Below are positions 49,100-57,644 of a DNA stretch of 64,000 nt, one piece after another (positions within the stretch are counted from its first letter, which is position 1; every line of letters starts with the position of its first letter). Below the pieces are notes generated by a model. It was given only the letters and a program-made list of their open reading frames with translations. It had not been told where the DNA came from and did not search any database. Source of the stretch: Mycolicibacterium diernhoferi (GTDB lineage Bacteria; Actinomycetota; Actinomycetes; Mycobacteriales; Mycobacteriaceae); contig NZ_CP080332.1 in NCBI RefSeq assembly GCF_019456655.1, positions 2,108,001-2,172,000 of the forward strand, read 5' to 3'. Both the position numbers and the translations under genes were made by a program.

Positions 49100-49542
49100 C
49101 CGGCCGTCCGGAGTCGCAGCGCTGACTTTGCTGACCGGCGTGTCGGCCGCCGCCGGGCGTGTCCGCGCCGGACGGGCGTCCCGACGCCGGCCCGCTTCGC
49201 GCGACACGACCGCGGTTGTGACGTGCGACACGCCGGTGGCGGGTCCGGTGCAGTCGTTACGACCTGGGAATTCCATGAATGTGGTTCAGAACATCTTGTA
49301 TCTGTTCGGTTTGTCGGCCACTAGGTGTAGTGTCTGACGGACCGCAAGGCCCCAATGCTTCAGGAGCCCGACGGAGCAGGAATCGAAAGTGTGTCGGTGG
49401 TCCCGTCCACAATGGATTCGCTTCGCGGCTCCGGAATTTTCGGGCCCCGCGGCCCGCTGAACATCAGAAGAACGCAGTACCGGGTCAGTTGCCGGTGCAC
49501 ACAACCCATCAAGAGCGACACACACTAGGAGCCGTACCGCCG
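49100..49542 (+). other. 443-bp non-coding region upstream of nrdH
   Basis: No convincing gene. It holds the promoter of nrdHIE, including a NrdR-like dyad at 49318-49333, and a long untranslated leader after it (about 200 bp, 49334-49542). The GC content dips around 49285-49335. No standard riboswitch was recognised in the leader; an intrinsic terminator for the upstream gene was not found either. Confidence 0.5.
49318..49333. promoter_or_regulatory. NrdR box-like dyad
   Basis: CCACTAGGTGTAGTGT: arms CACTA/TAGTG around GGTG, matching the NrdR consensus ACACWATATATWGTGT in its outer positions. It lies 210 bp before the nrdH ATG. NrdR boxes usually come in pairs; the second here (ACATCTTGTATCTGTT, 49291-49306) is poor. 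Confidence 0.45.
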
Positions 49543-49785
49543 ATGACCGTCACCGTGTACACCAAGCCCGCGTGCGTGCAGTGCAACGCCACCTACAAGG
49601 CGCTGGACAAAGAGGGCATCGCCTACGAGAAGGTCGACATCAGCGTCGACACCGAAGCGCGGGACTACGTGATGGCGCTCGGCTACCTGCAGGCGCCCGT
49701 GGTGGTGGTCGGCAACGACCACTGGTCGGGCTTCCGCCCGGACCGGATCAAGGCGCTCGCCGGTACGGCCGCCGTCACCGCCTAG
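49543..49785 (+). CDS. nrdH: Glutaredoxin-like NrdH redoxin
   Basis: NrdH redoxin of 80 residues. The redox motif is CVQC near residue 11 in [18 protein letters not shown], and the thioredoxin-reductase recognition segment WSGFRPDRI is near the C-terminus. It hands electrons from thioredoxin reductase to the class Ib ribonucleotide reductase. The ATG at 49543 has AGGAG about 11 bases upstream. First gene of nrdHIE, 43 bp before nrdI. Confidence 0.96.
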   Translation: MTVTVYTKPACVQCNATYKALDKEGIAYEKVDISVDTEARDYVMALGYLQAPVVVVGNDHWSGFRPDRIKALAGTAAVTA

Positions 49786-49828
49786 TGCGAGGGTCGGGGG
49801 ACAGAGCGGGACAGAAAGGAGAAGTATC

Positions 49829-50281
49829 GTGAGCCACCTCGTGTACTTCTCCAGCGTCTCGGAGAACACCCACCGCTTCGTGCAGAAGCTGGGCCATCCC
49901 GCCGATCAGGTCACCCGGATCCCGCTGCACGGCCGTATCGAGGTGCACCAGCCCTACGTGCTGGTACTGCCCACCTACGGCGGTGGCAAGGCCAGCCCCG
50001 ACATCAACAGCGGCGGCTATGTGCCCAAGCAGGTCATCGCCTTTCTCAACAACGAGCACAACCGGTCGTTGATCCGCGGCGTCATCGCCGCGGGCAACAA
50101 CAACTTCGGTGAGGAATTCGCCTACGCGGGCAATGTGGTCTCAGCCAAATGCCGCGTGCCCTACCTCTACCGCTTCGAACTCATGGGAACGCCGGACGAC
50201 GTCGACGCCGTCCGTGCCGGCTTGGAAGAATTCTGGAAGGAACAGACGTGTCACCAACCGTCACAGCTGCAGAGCCTGTAA
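49829..50281 (+). CDS. nrdI: Flavodoxin-like NrdI
   Basis: NrdI, 150 residues: [16 protein letters not shown] is the phosphate loop for FMN, and LPTYGGG and [15 protein letters not shown] contact the isoalloxazine. It supplies the oxidant to assemble the dimanganese-tyrosyl radical in NrdF. GTG start preceded by AAAGGAG. The end overlaps nrdE by 34 bp. nrdF is not adjacent in this window. Confidence 0.95.
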   Translation: MSHLVYFSSVSENTHRFVQKLGHPADQVTRIPLHGRIEVHQPYVLVLPTYGGGKASPDINSGGYVPKQVIAFLNNEHNRSLIRGVIAAGNNNFGEEFAYAGNVVSAKCRVPYLYRFELMGTPDDVDAVRAGLEEFWKEQTCHQPSQLQSL

Positions 50282-52416
50282 CCACGGGCGTTCATGCGCT
50301 CCCGGGGGAGACGGACTACCACGCGCTCAACGCGATGCTCAACCTGTACGACGCGGACGGCAAGATCCAGTTCGACAAGGATGCGCTGGCCGCCCGCGAG
50401 TACTTCCTGCAGCACGTCAACCAGAACACGGTGTTCTTCCACAGCCAGGACGAGAAGCTCGATTACCTGATCGAGAAGGAGTACTACGAGCGCGAGGTGC
50501 TCGACCAGTACTCCCGCAACTTCGTCAAGTCGCTGATCGACCGCGCGTACGCCAAGAAGTTCCGGTTCCCGACCTTCCTGGGCGCGTTCAAGTACTACAC
50601 CTCCTACACGCTGAAGACCTTCGACGGTAAGCGTTACCTGGAGCGGTTCGAGGACCGTGTGGTCATGGTGGCGCTGACGCTGGCCGCCGGTGACACCGAC
50701 CTGGCCGAGAAGCTGGTCGACGAGATCATCGACGGACGATTCCAGCCGGCCACGCCGACGTTCCTGAACTCGGGCAAGAAGCAGCGCGGCGAGCCGGTGT
50801 CCTGCTTCCTGCTGCGCATCGAGGACAACATGGAGTCCATCGGGCGCTCCATCAACTCCGCGCTGCAGCTGTCCAAGCGCGGCGGCGGTGTGGCCCTGCT
50901 GCTCACCAACATCCGTGAGCACGGCGCGCCGATCAAGAACATCGAGAACCAGTCCTCGGGCGTCATCCCGATCATGAAGCTGCTGGAGGACTCGTTCTCC
51001 TACGCCAATCAGCTCGGTGCCCGCCAGGGCGCCGGTGCGGTGTACCTGCATGCGCATCACCCCGACATCTACCGCTTCCTGGACACCAAGCGGGAGAACG
51101 CCGACGAGAAGATCCGCATCAAGACCCTCAGCCTGGGCGTGGTGATCCCGGACATCACCTTCGAGTTGGCGAAGAAGAACGAGGACATGTACCTGTTCTC
51201 GCCGTACGACGTGGAGAAGGTGTACGGCGTGCCGTTCGCCGACATCTCGGTGACCGAGAAGTACCACGAGATGGTCAACGACGCCCGGATCCGCAAGACC
51301 AAGATCAAGGCGCGCGAGTTCTTCCAGACGCTGGCCGAGCTGCAGTTCGAGTCCGGCTACCCGTACATCATGTACGAAGACACGGTCAACAGGGCTAACC
51401 CCATTGATGGCAAGATCACCCACAGCAACCTGTGCTCGGAGATCCTGCAGGTGTCCACCCCGTCGGAGTTCAACGAGGATCTGTCCTACGCCAAGGTCGG
51501 CAAGGACATCTCCTGCAACCTGGGGTCGCTGAACATCGCCAAGGCGATGGACTCGCCGGACTTCGCCCAGACCATCGAGGTGTCCATCCGCGCGCTGACC
51601 GCGGTGAGCGACCAGACCCATATCTGGTCGGTGCCCTCGATCGAGCAGGGCAACAACAGCTCGCACGCCATCGGCCTGGGGCAGATGAACCTGCACGGGT
51701 ACCTGGCCCGCGAGCGGATCCACTACGGCTCCGAAGAGGGTGTGGACTTCACCAACATCTACTTCTACACGGTGCTCTACCACGCGCTGCGGGCCTCGAA
51801 TCTGATTGCCATCGAACGCGGTAAGGCATTCGGAGGCTTCGAGAAGTCGAAGTACGCGTCGGGGGAGTTCTTCGACAAGTACACCGATCAGGTGTGGGAG
51901 CCGGCCACCGACAAGGTGCGAAAGCTCTTCTCCGACGCCGGGATCCACATCCCGACGCAGGACGACTGGAAGCTGCTCAAGGAGTCTGTGCAAAAGCACG
52001 GCATCTACAACCAGAACCTGCAGGCCGTCCCGCCGACCGGTTCGATCAGCTACATCAACCACTCGACGTCGTCGATCCACCCGGTGGCCAGCAAGATCGA
52101 GATCCGCAAGGAAGGCAAGATCGGTCGCGTCTACTACCCGGCGCCGTACCTGACCAACGACAACCTGGAGTACTACCAGGACGCGTACGAGATCGGCTAC
52201 GAGAAGATCATCGACACCTACGCCGCGGCCACCCAGCACGTGGACCAGGGTCTGTCGTTGACGTTGTTCTTCAAGGACACCGCCGACACCCGCGAGGTCA
52301 ACAAGGCGCAGATCTACGCCTGGCGCAAGGGAATCAAGACGCTGTACTACATCCGGCTCCGCCAGATGGCGCTGGAAGGCACTGAGGTGGAGGGTTGCGT
52401 CAGCTGCATGTTGTGA
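50248..52416 (+). CDS. nrdE: Class Ib ribonucleotide reductase alpha subunit NrdE
   Basis: Large subunit, 722 residues. Active-site elements: [11 protein letters not shown] and [10 protein letters not shown] (redox Cys), NLCSEILQ with the thiyl Cys and Glu, and [18 protein letters not shown]. The C-terminal CVSCML holds the CxxC used by NrdH. There is no N-terminal ATP cone of class Ia type. GTG start at 50248 inside the end of nrdI, with GGAAGGAA upstream. A strong intrinsic terminator follows the stop. Confidence 0.97.
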   Translation: MSPTVTAAEPVTTGVHALPGETDYHALNAMLNLYDADGKIQFDKDALAAREYFLQHVNQNTVFFHSQDEKLDYLIEKEYYEREVLDQYSRNFVKSLIDRAYAKKFRFPTFLGAFKYYTSYTLKTFDGKRYLERFEDRVVMVALTLAAGDTDLAEKLVDEIIDGRFQPATPTFLNSGKKQRGEPVSCFLLRIEDNMESIGRSINSALQLSKRGGGVALLLTNIREHGAPIKNIENQSSGVIPIMKLLEDSFSYANQLGARQGAGAVYLHAHHPDIYRFLDTKRENADEKIRIKTLSLGVVIPDITFELAKKNEDMYLFSPYDVEKVYGVPFADISVTEKYHEMVNDARIRKTKIKAREFFQTLAELQFESGYPYIMYEDTVNRANPIDGKITHSNLCSEILQVSTPSEFNEDLSYAKVGKDISCNLGSLNIAKAMDSPDFAQTIEVSIRALTAVSDQTHIWSVPSIEQGNNSSHAIGLGQMNLHGYLARERIHYGSEEGVDFTNIYFYTVLYHALRASNLIAIERGKAFGGFEKSKYASGEFFDKYTDQVWEPATDKVRKLFSDAGIHIPTQDDWKLLKESVQKHGIYNQNLQAVPPTGSISYINHSTSSIHPVASKIEIRKEGKIGRVYYPAPYLTNDNLEYYQDAYEIGYEKIIDTYAAATQHVDQGLSLTLFFKDTADTREVNKAQIYAWRKGIKTLYYIRLRQMALEGTEVEGCVSCML

Positions 52417-52431
52417 CGCGCTGAATACGTT

Positions 52432-52469
52432 GCAGGCCAGGGAGAATACTCCCTGGCCTGCTTCTTTTT
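52432..52469 (+). terminator. Intrinsic terminator of nrdHIE
   Basis: Perfect 12-bp stem GCAGGCCAGGGA/TCCCTGGCCTGC with a 6-base loop, then TTCTTTTT. It starts 15 bases after the nrdE stop. Confidence 0.93.
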
Positions 52470-52577
52470 GGGATGGCCAGGTGGCGGCCGTTGTGCTCCG
52501 TCGGCTCCGTGGCGGGACCCGACGTTATCCACAGCGTTCCACTTTCTCGTGGCGCGAGTCACACCCCTTCGGTAGAA

Positions 52578-52593
52578 TCGAACATGTGTTCGA
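52578..52593. promoter_or_regulatory. LexA/SOS box overlapping the 13E12-type start codon
   Basis: TCGAACATGTGTTCGA is a perfect mycobacterial SOS box (TCGAAC-N4-GTTCGA). The GTG start codon (52586-52588) of the HNH gene is inside it. LexA boxes before 13E12-family genes are described in M. tuberculosis. Confidence 0.88.
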
Positions 52594-54313
52594 TAGGATC
52601 GGGTTGGCGGGGATGAACGAAGAAGCGCTCATCTCTGCCCTGGCGGCCGCGACCCGAGCCGAGGCGGTGGCCGCGGCGGATCGGTTGGCGCTGATCGCCG
52701 AGGTGACCGCGCGGCAGTGCGATGACGAGGACGAGGTGTCTGCCCGTCAGGTGATCGATGGGTGGGCGTTCGCCAAGGCGCAGGTCAGTGCCGCGTGCAA
52801 CGTGAGCGAGCGTGCCGCCTCGACTCAGATGCGCATCGGGGTGGCGCTGCGCGAACGGCTGCCGCGCACCGCGGCCCTGTTCGCGACGGGGGCGGTGTCG
52901 GCGAAGGTCATCGCCGAGATCACCTGGCGCACCCACCTGGTCACCGACGAGGAAGCGCTGGCGTTGATCGACGACGGCATCGCCACAGAAGCCACCACCT
53001 ATGCAGTGTTGTCCGAAGCCGCGCTGATCCGGGCCGTCGACTTCTGGGTGGAGAAGTATGACCCGATCGCGGTGATCCGGTCCAAGGCCGCCGCCAAGGA
53101 TCTCTACGTCGAGTTCGACGACCGCGACGACCCCAACGGGGTCAGCTCGTTCTGGGGGCGGCTGCGCGCCACCGACAAGGAAGCGGTCAAACAGCGCCTG
53201 CATGGTCTGGCCGACACGGTGTGTGCCAATGATCCGCGGCCACTGGGGGAACGCCTCTCCGCGGCCATGGGCGCCCTCGGAGTAGTGGGTCCGTCGCTGG
53301 AGCGGCTGGCCTGCCAATGTGGGGACCCGGACTGCGCAGGCAGCGGGAAAGACCCACGCTCGGGCGCGGTCGTCATCTACGCGCTCACCGATCAGGTGCC
53401 CGGGACCGACGCGCGACCCGCACCCGAACCCGGTCCGGGGCCCCAGCCTGCACCTGAGCCCGCGTCCGACGAGGCTGGTGAACCCGAGCTCCCTGCTGAG
53501 CCCGCGGCAGACCCCGAATCCGACGAGCCGGCTGAGCCCGCCGCGCTGGCACCAGCCGAACCTGCTCCCGCGGCCACCATCCCCGGCGCGGGTGCCGGAA
53601 TCACCCTGGACGGCACGATCATCCCGGCCGCCATGCTCGCCGACCTCATCGCCACCGGCGCCACCGTGAAGCCGCTGGCCGAGGTTGCCGATCTGCCCAC
53701 CGAACGCCAATACCGGCCCTCGACCGCACTCACCGCGTTCGTCCGGATGCGTTCGCAGACCTGTAGCTTCCCCGGCTGCTCCAAACCGGCACACCGCTGC
53801 GATGTGGACCATGTCACTCCGTGGCCGGCCGGGGCGACGCATCCGGGCAACATGCGTCCGCTGTGTCGTGAGCATCATTTGTTGAAAACTTTCCGGACCG
53901 GCCCCGGCGGCTGGACCCTCACCGCGCACCCCGACGGCACCTCGCAATGGACCGCGCCGACCGGGCACACCTATGTGACCCGCCCGGGTGCTGCGGTCCT
54001 GTTCCCGCAGTGGAACATTCACACCACCGTGCCGCCCCCGCGGTCGATCAGTCTCCTCGACGACGACTATCGGGGCGCGATGATGCCTACCCGGAAGCGC
54101 ACCCGTGCACAGGACCGGGAATACCGGATCAACGCCGAACGCGTCCGTAACGCCTCCGAACTCGCGCTCGCCCACATACGCGCCGGAGCCGCCAAGGACG
54201 CCGAAGCTGCCAAGGACCCCGGCGCACATGGCAGCGCAGCAGGCGGCGACGTCGTCGGAGGCGAGATGGGTAATGGTGGGGCTTTCAGCGACCCGGACCC
54301 ACCGCCGTTCTGA
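52586..54313 (+). CDS. 13E12-family DUF222/HNH endonuclease-domain protein
   Basis: A 575-residue protein: DUF222-type helical region (residues 10-240), a Pro/Ala/Glu-rich linker (290-355), and a C-terminal HNH domain (CSFPGCSKPAHRCDVDHVTP, then NMRPLCREHHLLKT). This is the REP13E12 family, present in many copies in mycobacteria. The HNH residues look intact, so a DNA nuclease is possible, but no activity is established. GTG start within the SOS box; M at 52613 (MNEEAL) is an alternative. The extra CQCGDPDCAG motif near residue 245 suggests a second metal site. Confidence 0.9.
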   Translation: MFDRIGLAGMNEEALISALAAATRAEAVAAADRLALIAEVTARQCDDEDEVSARQVIDGWAFAKAQVSAACNVSERAASTQMRIGVALRERLPRTAALFATGAVSAKVIAEITWRTHLVTDEEALALIDDGIATEATTYAVLSEAALIRAVDFWVEKYDPIAVIRSKAAAKDLYVEFDDRDDPNGVSSFWGRLRATDKEAVKQRLHGLADTVCANDPRPLGERLSAAMGALGVVGPSLERLACQCGDPDCAGSGKDPRSGAVVIYALTDQVPGTDARPAPEPGPGPQPAPEPASDEAGEPELPAEPAADPESDEPAEPAALAPAEPAPAATIPGAGAGITLDGTIIPAAMLADLIATGATVKPLAEVADLPTERQYRPSTALTAFVRMRSQTCSFPGCSKPAHRCDVDHVTPWPAGATHPGNMRPLCREHHLLKTFRTGPGGWTLTAHPDGTSQWTAPTGHTYVTRPGAAVLFPQWNIHTTVPPPRSISLLDDDYRGAMMPTRKRTRAQDREYRINAERVRNASELALAHIRAGAAKDAEAAKDPGAHGSAAGGDVVGGEMGNGGAFSDPDPPPF

Positions 54314-54469
54314 CCGCTCAGCTCAAGGCGCTCACATTCGCGAGTCAGGTGGGCCGGACGCTGTGCTGAACCTGGTGCGACGCATGGTTCTGAACACGGT
54401 CGATGGATAGCAGGCGTTGGTAGGATTCGTTTTCCAACTGGACATTTCGTAGCGGAAAGCAGGATTGAC
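54314..54469 (+). other. 156-bp intergenic region
   Basis: Nothing gene-like seen. It holds the promoter for the small membrane protein genes at 54470. No obvious terminator hairpin was found after the HNH gene. Confidence 0.4.
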
Positions 54470-54709
54470 GTGGCGCGCAAGTCGTGGAAAGAGATTCCCC
54501 CAGCGGGCAAGGCGGCGATCATCGTCCTCACGGCGCTCGACGCGGGCCTGCGGGCATGGGCATTGCGTGACCTGGCGCACCGTGACGCCGCTCAGGTGAA
54601 CGGCCCGCGGTGGCTGTGGCGTATCGCCCTGGGCGCGGTGACATCGTCGGGCGTATTGCCGGCCGCATACCTGCTGCGTGGACGCAAGCCCGGTGTCGAC
54701 CACCGTTGA
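54470..54709 (+). CDS. Small membrane protein, function unknown
   Basis: A 79-residue protein with GTG start (MARKSWKEIPPAGKAAIIVL). One hydrophobic helix at residues 13-32 and a second, weaker one around residues 50-67 (LWRIALGAVTSSGVLPAAYLL), then a basic tail. It resembles small conserved actinobacterial membrane proteins of unknown role. AAAGCAGGA lies before the start. It overlaps the next small gene by 17 bp, so they are likely translated together. Confidence 0.72.
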   Translation: MARKSWKEIPPAGKAAIIVLTALDAGLRAWALRDLAHRDAAQVNGPRWLWRIALGAVTSSGVLPAAYLLRGRKPGVDHR

Positions 54710-54857
54710 GGTCATCCTCATCACCGCGCTGGTCTTCGGGATCGTCGCGGCGTTGTTCGGTTCGATCTACCTGTGGGAGAAGTGGGGTAAGGGCTCCCGG
54801 CTGGAGCGGCGCGCCGATCGCTTTTTCGATCGCCTGAGCGACATGTTCGACCGCTAG
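54693..54857 (+). CDS. Very small membrane protein (54 residues)
   Basis: GTG start in the end of the preceding gene. It reads MSTTVEVILITALVFGIVAA then LFGSIYLWEKWGK: one N-terminal transmembrane helix followed by a basic amphipathic tail with a repeat-like DRFFDRLSDMFDR ending. Overlap, codon use typical of the genome, and a membrane-helix-plus-tail design make it a plausible real gene. No Shine-Dalgarno is evident. Function unknown. Confidence 0.55.
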   Translation: MSTTVEVILITALVFGIVAALFGSIYLWEKWGKGSRLERRADRFFDRLSDMFDR

Positions 54858-55069
54858 CCGAGGCTACTGCCCGTACGTGCTGCGCAGATTCGCATTGATC
54901 AGAACATTGATGTACTTGCGCTCCAACACCATCGGCGCCACCTCGTCGTAGGTGCAGCCATGTCCGGATGGTGTTGCGGGTCGGCGCGGTCAGATCCCCG
55001 AACACCACGTGCGGCGGGCGGGAAGGTTCCGTCGCCGGGACCAGAGCTCACCCATGCACCGAACTCGAC
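54858..55069 (-). pseudogene. Possible degraded coding remnant
   Basis: 212 bp with two minus-strand frames of protein-like sequence that do not join: VVFGDLTAPTRNTIRTW (about 54965-55015) and, one frame over, YDEVAPMVLERKYINVLINA continuing to a TAG at 54864. A stop precedes the second part. A single frameshift would fuse them, so this could be the C-terminal end of a decayed gene. The family was not recognised. Confidence 0.3.
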
Positions 55070-55456
55070 TCAGTTCTTGCGCGGCTTGTCTGCGTGCAAA
55101 GCCTTGATGCGGCGCTCCTCGCGCAGCACGTTCTGGAAGCTCTCGCGCTCGGCGGCCAGCCAGTCGGGCATTTCTTCGATCAGCGCATTGATCTGCTCGG
55201 TGGTCAGCGCCTCGGTGACTCCGCCGCGGGCCAGGCCGGCGATCGAGACACTCAGCTTGGCGGCGACCAGGTTCTTCGGGTGCGGCCCGTTCTTCCGCAG
55301 GTCCTGCAGCCACTGCGGCGGGTTGGCCTGCAGCTCGGCGAGCTGATCGCGGGTGATCGGGTTCTCCTGGAACTCCGCCGGCGTCGCGGGCAAGTACACA
55401 TCCAGCTTCTTCGCCGCGGTGGCGGGTTTCATGGACTGCGTGTTCGGCCTGCTCAT
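55070..55456 (-). CDS. DUF5997-family protein
   Basis: Conserved actinobacterial protein of 128 residues (MSRPNTQSMKPATAAKKLDV, VYLPATPAEFQENPITRDQL, PQWLQDLRKNGPHPKNLVAA, KLSVSIAGLARGGVTEALT). It is soluble, with no membrane segment. The ATG at 55456 follows GAGG; the frame is open further upstream but that part is not conserved-looking. It is divergent from an effector-domain-only LysR-like gene, an arrangement I believe is conserved in actinobacteria. Function unknown. Confidence 0.8.
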   Translation of the reverse strand: MSRPNTQSMKPATAAKKLDVYLPATPAEFQENPITRDQLAELQANPPQWLQDLRKNGPHPKNLVAAKLSVSIAGLARGGVTEALTTEQINALIEEMPDWLAAERESFQNVLREERRIKALHADKPRKN

Positions 55457-55550
55457 GCGGTGCCCTCGCACGCTCGGGTCCCGCATGCGTGCCGTTGATT
55501 CGCTCCGCAAGCCTCGCTCATGAGGGTCAGCCTATCGGTAGCCTGAGTCG

Positions 55551-56264
55551 GTGACCCAGTCCTGCCTCATCCTCGGGTACGTCCCCGGCGGGACACCCGC
55601 GAAGTGGGCGCGGATCTGGGCCCAGCGCCACCCGGGCGCACCTCTGCAGCTGCAGGCCGTCGCAGCGGCGGATGCGGCCGACGCTGTGCGGGGTGGCACC
55701 GTCGACCTGGCGTTGCTCCGGCTGCCGGCCGATACGTCCGGACTCGCGGTGATCCCGCTCTACGAGGAGGCGACGGTGGCCGTGGTGCCCACCGAGCACC
55801 TGTTGAGCGCCGCCGACACGATCACCGCCGCCGACCTTGCCGACGAGCCCCGACTGTGCCCGCTCGACGACGTCGTCGCCTGGGATGCCGCTCTCGGCAC
55901 CGTGATCGAGCACCGCCCCGAGACCACCGAGGCCGCGATGGAGCTCGTCGCCGCGGGGCTAGGCGTGCTCATCGTGCCGCAGTCGCTGGCACGGCTGCAT
56001 CACCGCAAGGACCTCACCTACCGCCCGATCGCCGACGCACCCGGCTGTGCGGTGGCGTTGGCCTTCCCGGAGGGGCCGCAGTCCGAGCTGGTCGAGGAGT
56101 TCATCGGGGTCGTACGCGGCCGCAAGCCCGGCTCCTCGCGCGGGCGTGCCGAACCGGCGCCGAAACGCACTGCCCGGGAGAAGATGCTGGCGAAACAGGC
56201 GGCCCGGGCTGCCGCGGGCAAGGTCGCCCGTAAACCGGGACCGGCCAAGCGCGGTCGGCGCTGA
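55551..56264 (+). CDS. LysR-type substrate-binding domain protein without HTH
   Basis: A 237-residue protein that starts directly in the effector-binding fold of LysR regulators (LILGYVPGGTPAKWARIWAQ, VDLALLRLPADTSGLAVIPL, EEATVAVVPTEHLLSAA, ELVAAGLGVLIVPQSLARL). There is no N-terminal winged helix, and none in the 90 bp before it. The last 40 residues are Lys/Arg/Ala-rich (KRTAREKMLAKQAARAAAGK), which could bind nucleic acid or be a disordered tail. GTG start. Divergently paired with DUF5997; probable joint function, ligand unknown. Confidence 0.82.
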   Translation: MTQSCLILGYVPGGTPAKWARIWAQRHPGAPLQLQAVAAADAADAVRGGTVDLALLRLPADTSGLAVIPLYEEATVAVVPTEHLLSAADTITAADLADEPRLCPLDDVVAWDAALGTVIEHRPETTEAAMELVAAGLGVLIVPQSLARLHHRKDLTYRPIADAPGCAVALAFPEGPQSELVEEFIGVVRGRKPGSSRGRAEPAPKRTAREKMLAKQAARAAAGKVARKPGPAKRGRR

Positions 56265-56307
56265 CGCGTCTCGCGCGGCGCGGGCAGCGGCCTGCATGTC
56301 CAGGGCG

Positions 56308-56631
56308 TCACTCGGGAGGCGGGTTGGCGAGATTGCCTGCCGGTGGGTCGGTGTCGTCCTCGTCGTCTGCGTCGAGGGCTGAGCCGGACACCGCGCGGCG
56401 CCGGACGATCTGCCACAGCGCGAACACCCCCAGGGCGACGAAGGTCCACACCGGGGGCGGGTGGTCGACCACGACGATGACCCCTGCGGCCAGGGTGAGC
56501 CCGCTGACCGCCGCCACCACGGCCACTGTCGCGACGAAGCCCCATCCTCCGGTCGACCAACCGTGCCGAACCCATTGCGGGCAGTGGAGCCCGGGGTGCG
56601 GGCGGCCATCGCGGGCCCGACGACCTGACAC
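56308..56631 (-). CDS. Hypothetical two-helix membrane protein
   Basis: About 107 residues: N-terminal RPHPGLHCPQWVRHGWSTGG, two adjacent transmembrane helices (FVATVAVVAAVSGLTLAAGV; VWTFVALGVFALWQIV), then RRR and an acidic tail (DADDEDDTDPP). The topology is consistent with a real protein. Start uncertain: GTG 56631 is used with AAAGGTGG upstream, and a TTG at 56691 is in frame. It is convergent with the LysR-like gene. No family recognised. Confidence 0.6.
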   Translation of the reverse strand: MSGRRARDGRPHPGLHCPQWVRHGWSTGGWGFVATVAVVAAVSGLTLAAGVIVVVDHPPPVWTFVALGVFALWQIVRRRAVSGSALDADDEDDTDPPAGNLANPPPE

Positions 56632-56864
56632 CGGCCCGATCCACCTTTCGTGGAGGATGGCCCTCGGCCACCTTCCTGACGTTGACGTCAATTATTGGCC
56701 AGACGGGGGCCCGTCACCAGGCGGGCGCGGCGCATTCGTCCGAACGGCGGACACGGGCATCCGGTACTCGAAAATGACTGGTGATCCTCGAGCGCGGTCG
56801 CCGCGCTGAACAGATGCAGGCGCAGCTACATCACTCCGTGGGCGCGTGAGCGTGCGGTGATCGG
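56632..56864. other. 233-bp intergenic region with a TTGACGTCAA palindrome
   Basis: No gene seen. TTGACGTCAA at 56682-56691 is a perfect 10-bp palindrome about 50 bp before the start of the leftward membrane protein gene; it could be an operator or contain a -35 (TTGACG). Confidence 0.4.
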
Positions 56865-57533
56865 TCAGTTGCGGGGCCGGGCGCCCCGGCCGTAGGTGAT
56901 ATCGGCCCGATCGGCGTCCCAGCGATTGCGGAACACCACGTCGGCGACCGGGCGGCGGCGCATCGGGCCGTGCCGGCCGCGTGGCCAGCCGACCACCACG
57001 TGCCCGGCCAGAAACCACTCGTCGGGGATGCCGACCGAGGTGCGCAGCACCCGCTCCCCGTCGTAGGAGGCCCAGCTGGTGATGCAGGCGCCCAAACCCT
57101 GCGCGCGGGCGGCCAGGTAGAAGTTCTGCAGGGCCGGATAGATCGAGCCGCCCTGCAGGAACTCCGAGGCGAATTCGTTCTTGTAGGCGGTGAACAGCAC
57201 GGACGTGTAATCGCCTGCGCGGTCGTGCAACTCGTAGGTGGCCCGGTTGTTGCGGGCGGTGCGGCTCTGGTCGTCGGGGTCGGGTCGGCTCATGCCGTAG
57301 ATCGATTCGATTGTGCGCAGGGCGATCTGGGCTGCCTCGGCAACCGCCGCTCGCTGTTCGGGCGCATCGAGGACGATGAACCGCCACAACTGCGCATTGG
57401 CTCCGTTGGGCGCCCAGGTCGCTGCCTGCAGGCAGCGGTCGAGCGTCTCGGCGTCGACGGGCTCATCGGTGAAGCGGCGGATTGAGCGTGCGGTGGACAG
57501 CACTTCCCAGACATCGTCGGTTGGATCCGGCAT
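56865..57533 (-). CDS. Nitroreductase-family FMN oxidoreductase
   Basis: Nitroreductase fold, 222 residues: STARSIRRFTDEPVDAETLD binds the FMN phosphate, ATWAPNGANAQLWRFIVLD is typical, and FYLAARAQGLGACITSWASY and FLAGHVVVGWPRGRHGPMRR complete the site. Reduces nitro groups, quinones or enones using NAD(P)H. Unlike the Acg-like protein at 29155 it retains the usual FMN-binding residues. It is divergent from the SDR at 57645 with an operator-like element between. Confidence 0.9.
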   Translation of the reverse strand: MPDPTDDVWEVLSTARSIRRFTDEPVDAETLDRCLQAATWAPNGANAQLWRFIVLDAPEQRAAVAEAAQIALRTIESIYGMSRPDPDDQSRTARNNRATYELHDRAGDYTSVLFTAYKNEFASEFLQGGSIYPALQNFYLAARAQGLGACITSWASYDGERVLRTSVGIPDEWFLAGHVVVGWPRGRHGPMRRRPVADVVFRNRWDADRADITYGRGARPRN

Positions 57534-57600
57534 GCCATTGGTCTACTCGACGCGCCGGTCGATGTCGAGTACCTGAACCCGTTCCCCATGCAGATCATCT

Positions 57601-57614
57601 GCTGTACAGTCGTA
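57601..57614. promoter_or_regulatory. Putative operator (GCTGTAC-N2-TCGTA)
   Basis: GCTGTACAGTCGTA, 31 bp before the SDR start, identical at 12 of 14 positions to GCTGTACGATCGTA at 59725. Suggests one regulator for both promoters of this cluster. Confidence 0.45.
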
Positions 57615-57644
57615 TGGCAAACGTGAGGAAAAGGAGTCCATGCT

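Noticed and set aside
49286..49525. Leftward 79-codon frame in the nrdH upstream region
   Set aside because: No family resemblance, and it covers the NrdR-like promoter region.
52586..54313. 13E12-type gene as part of a complete mobile element
   Set aside because: No terminal repeats, integrase or attachment sites were found around it.
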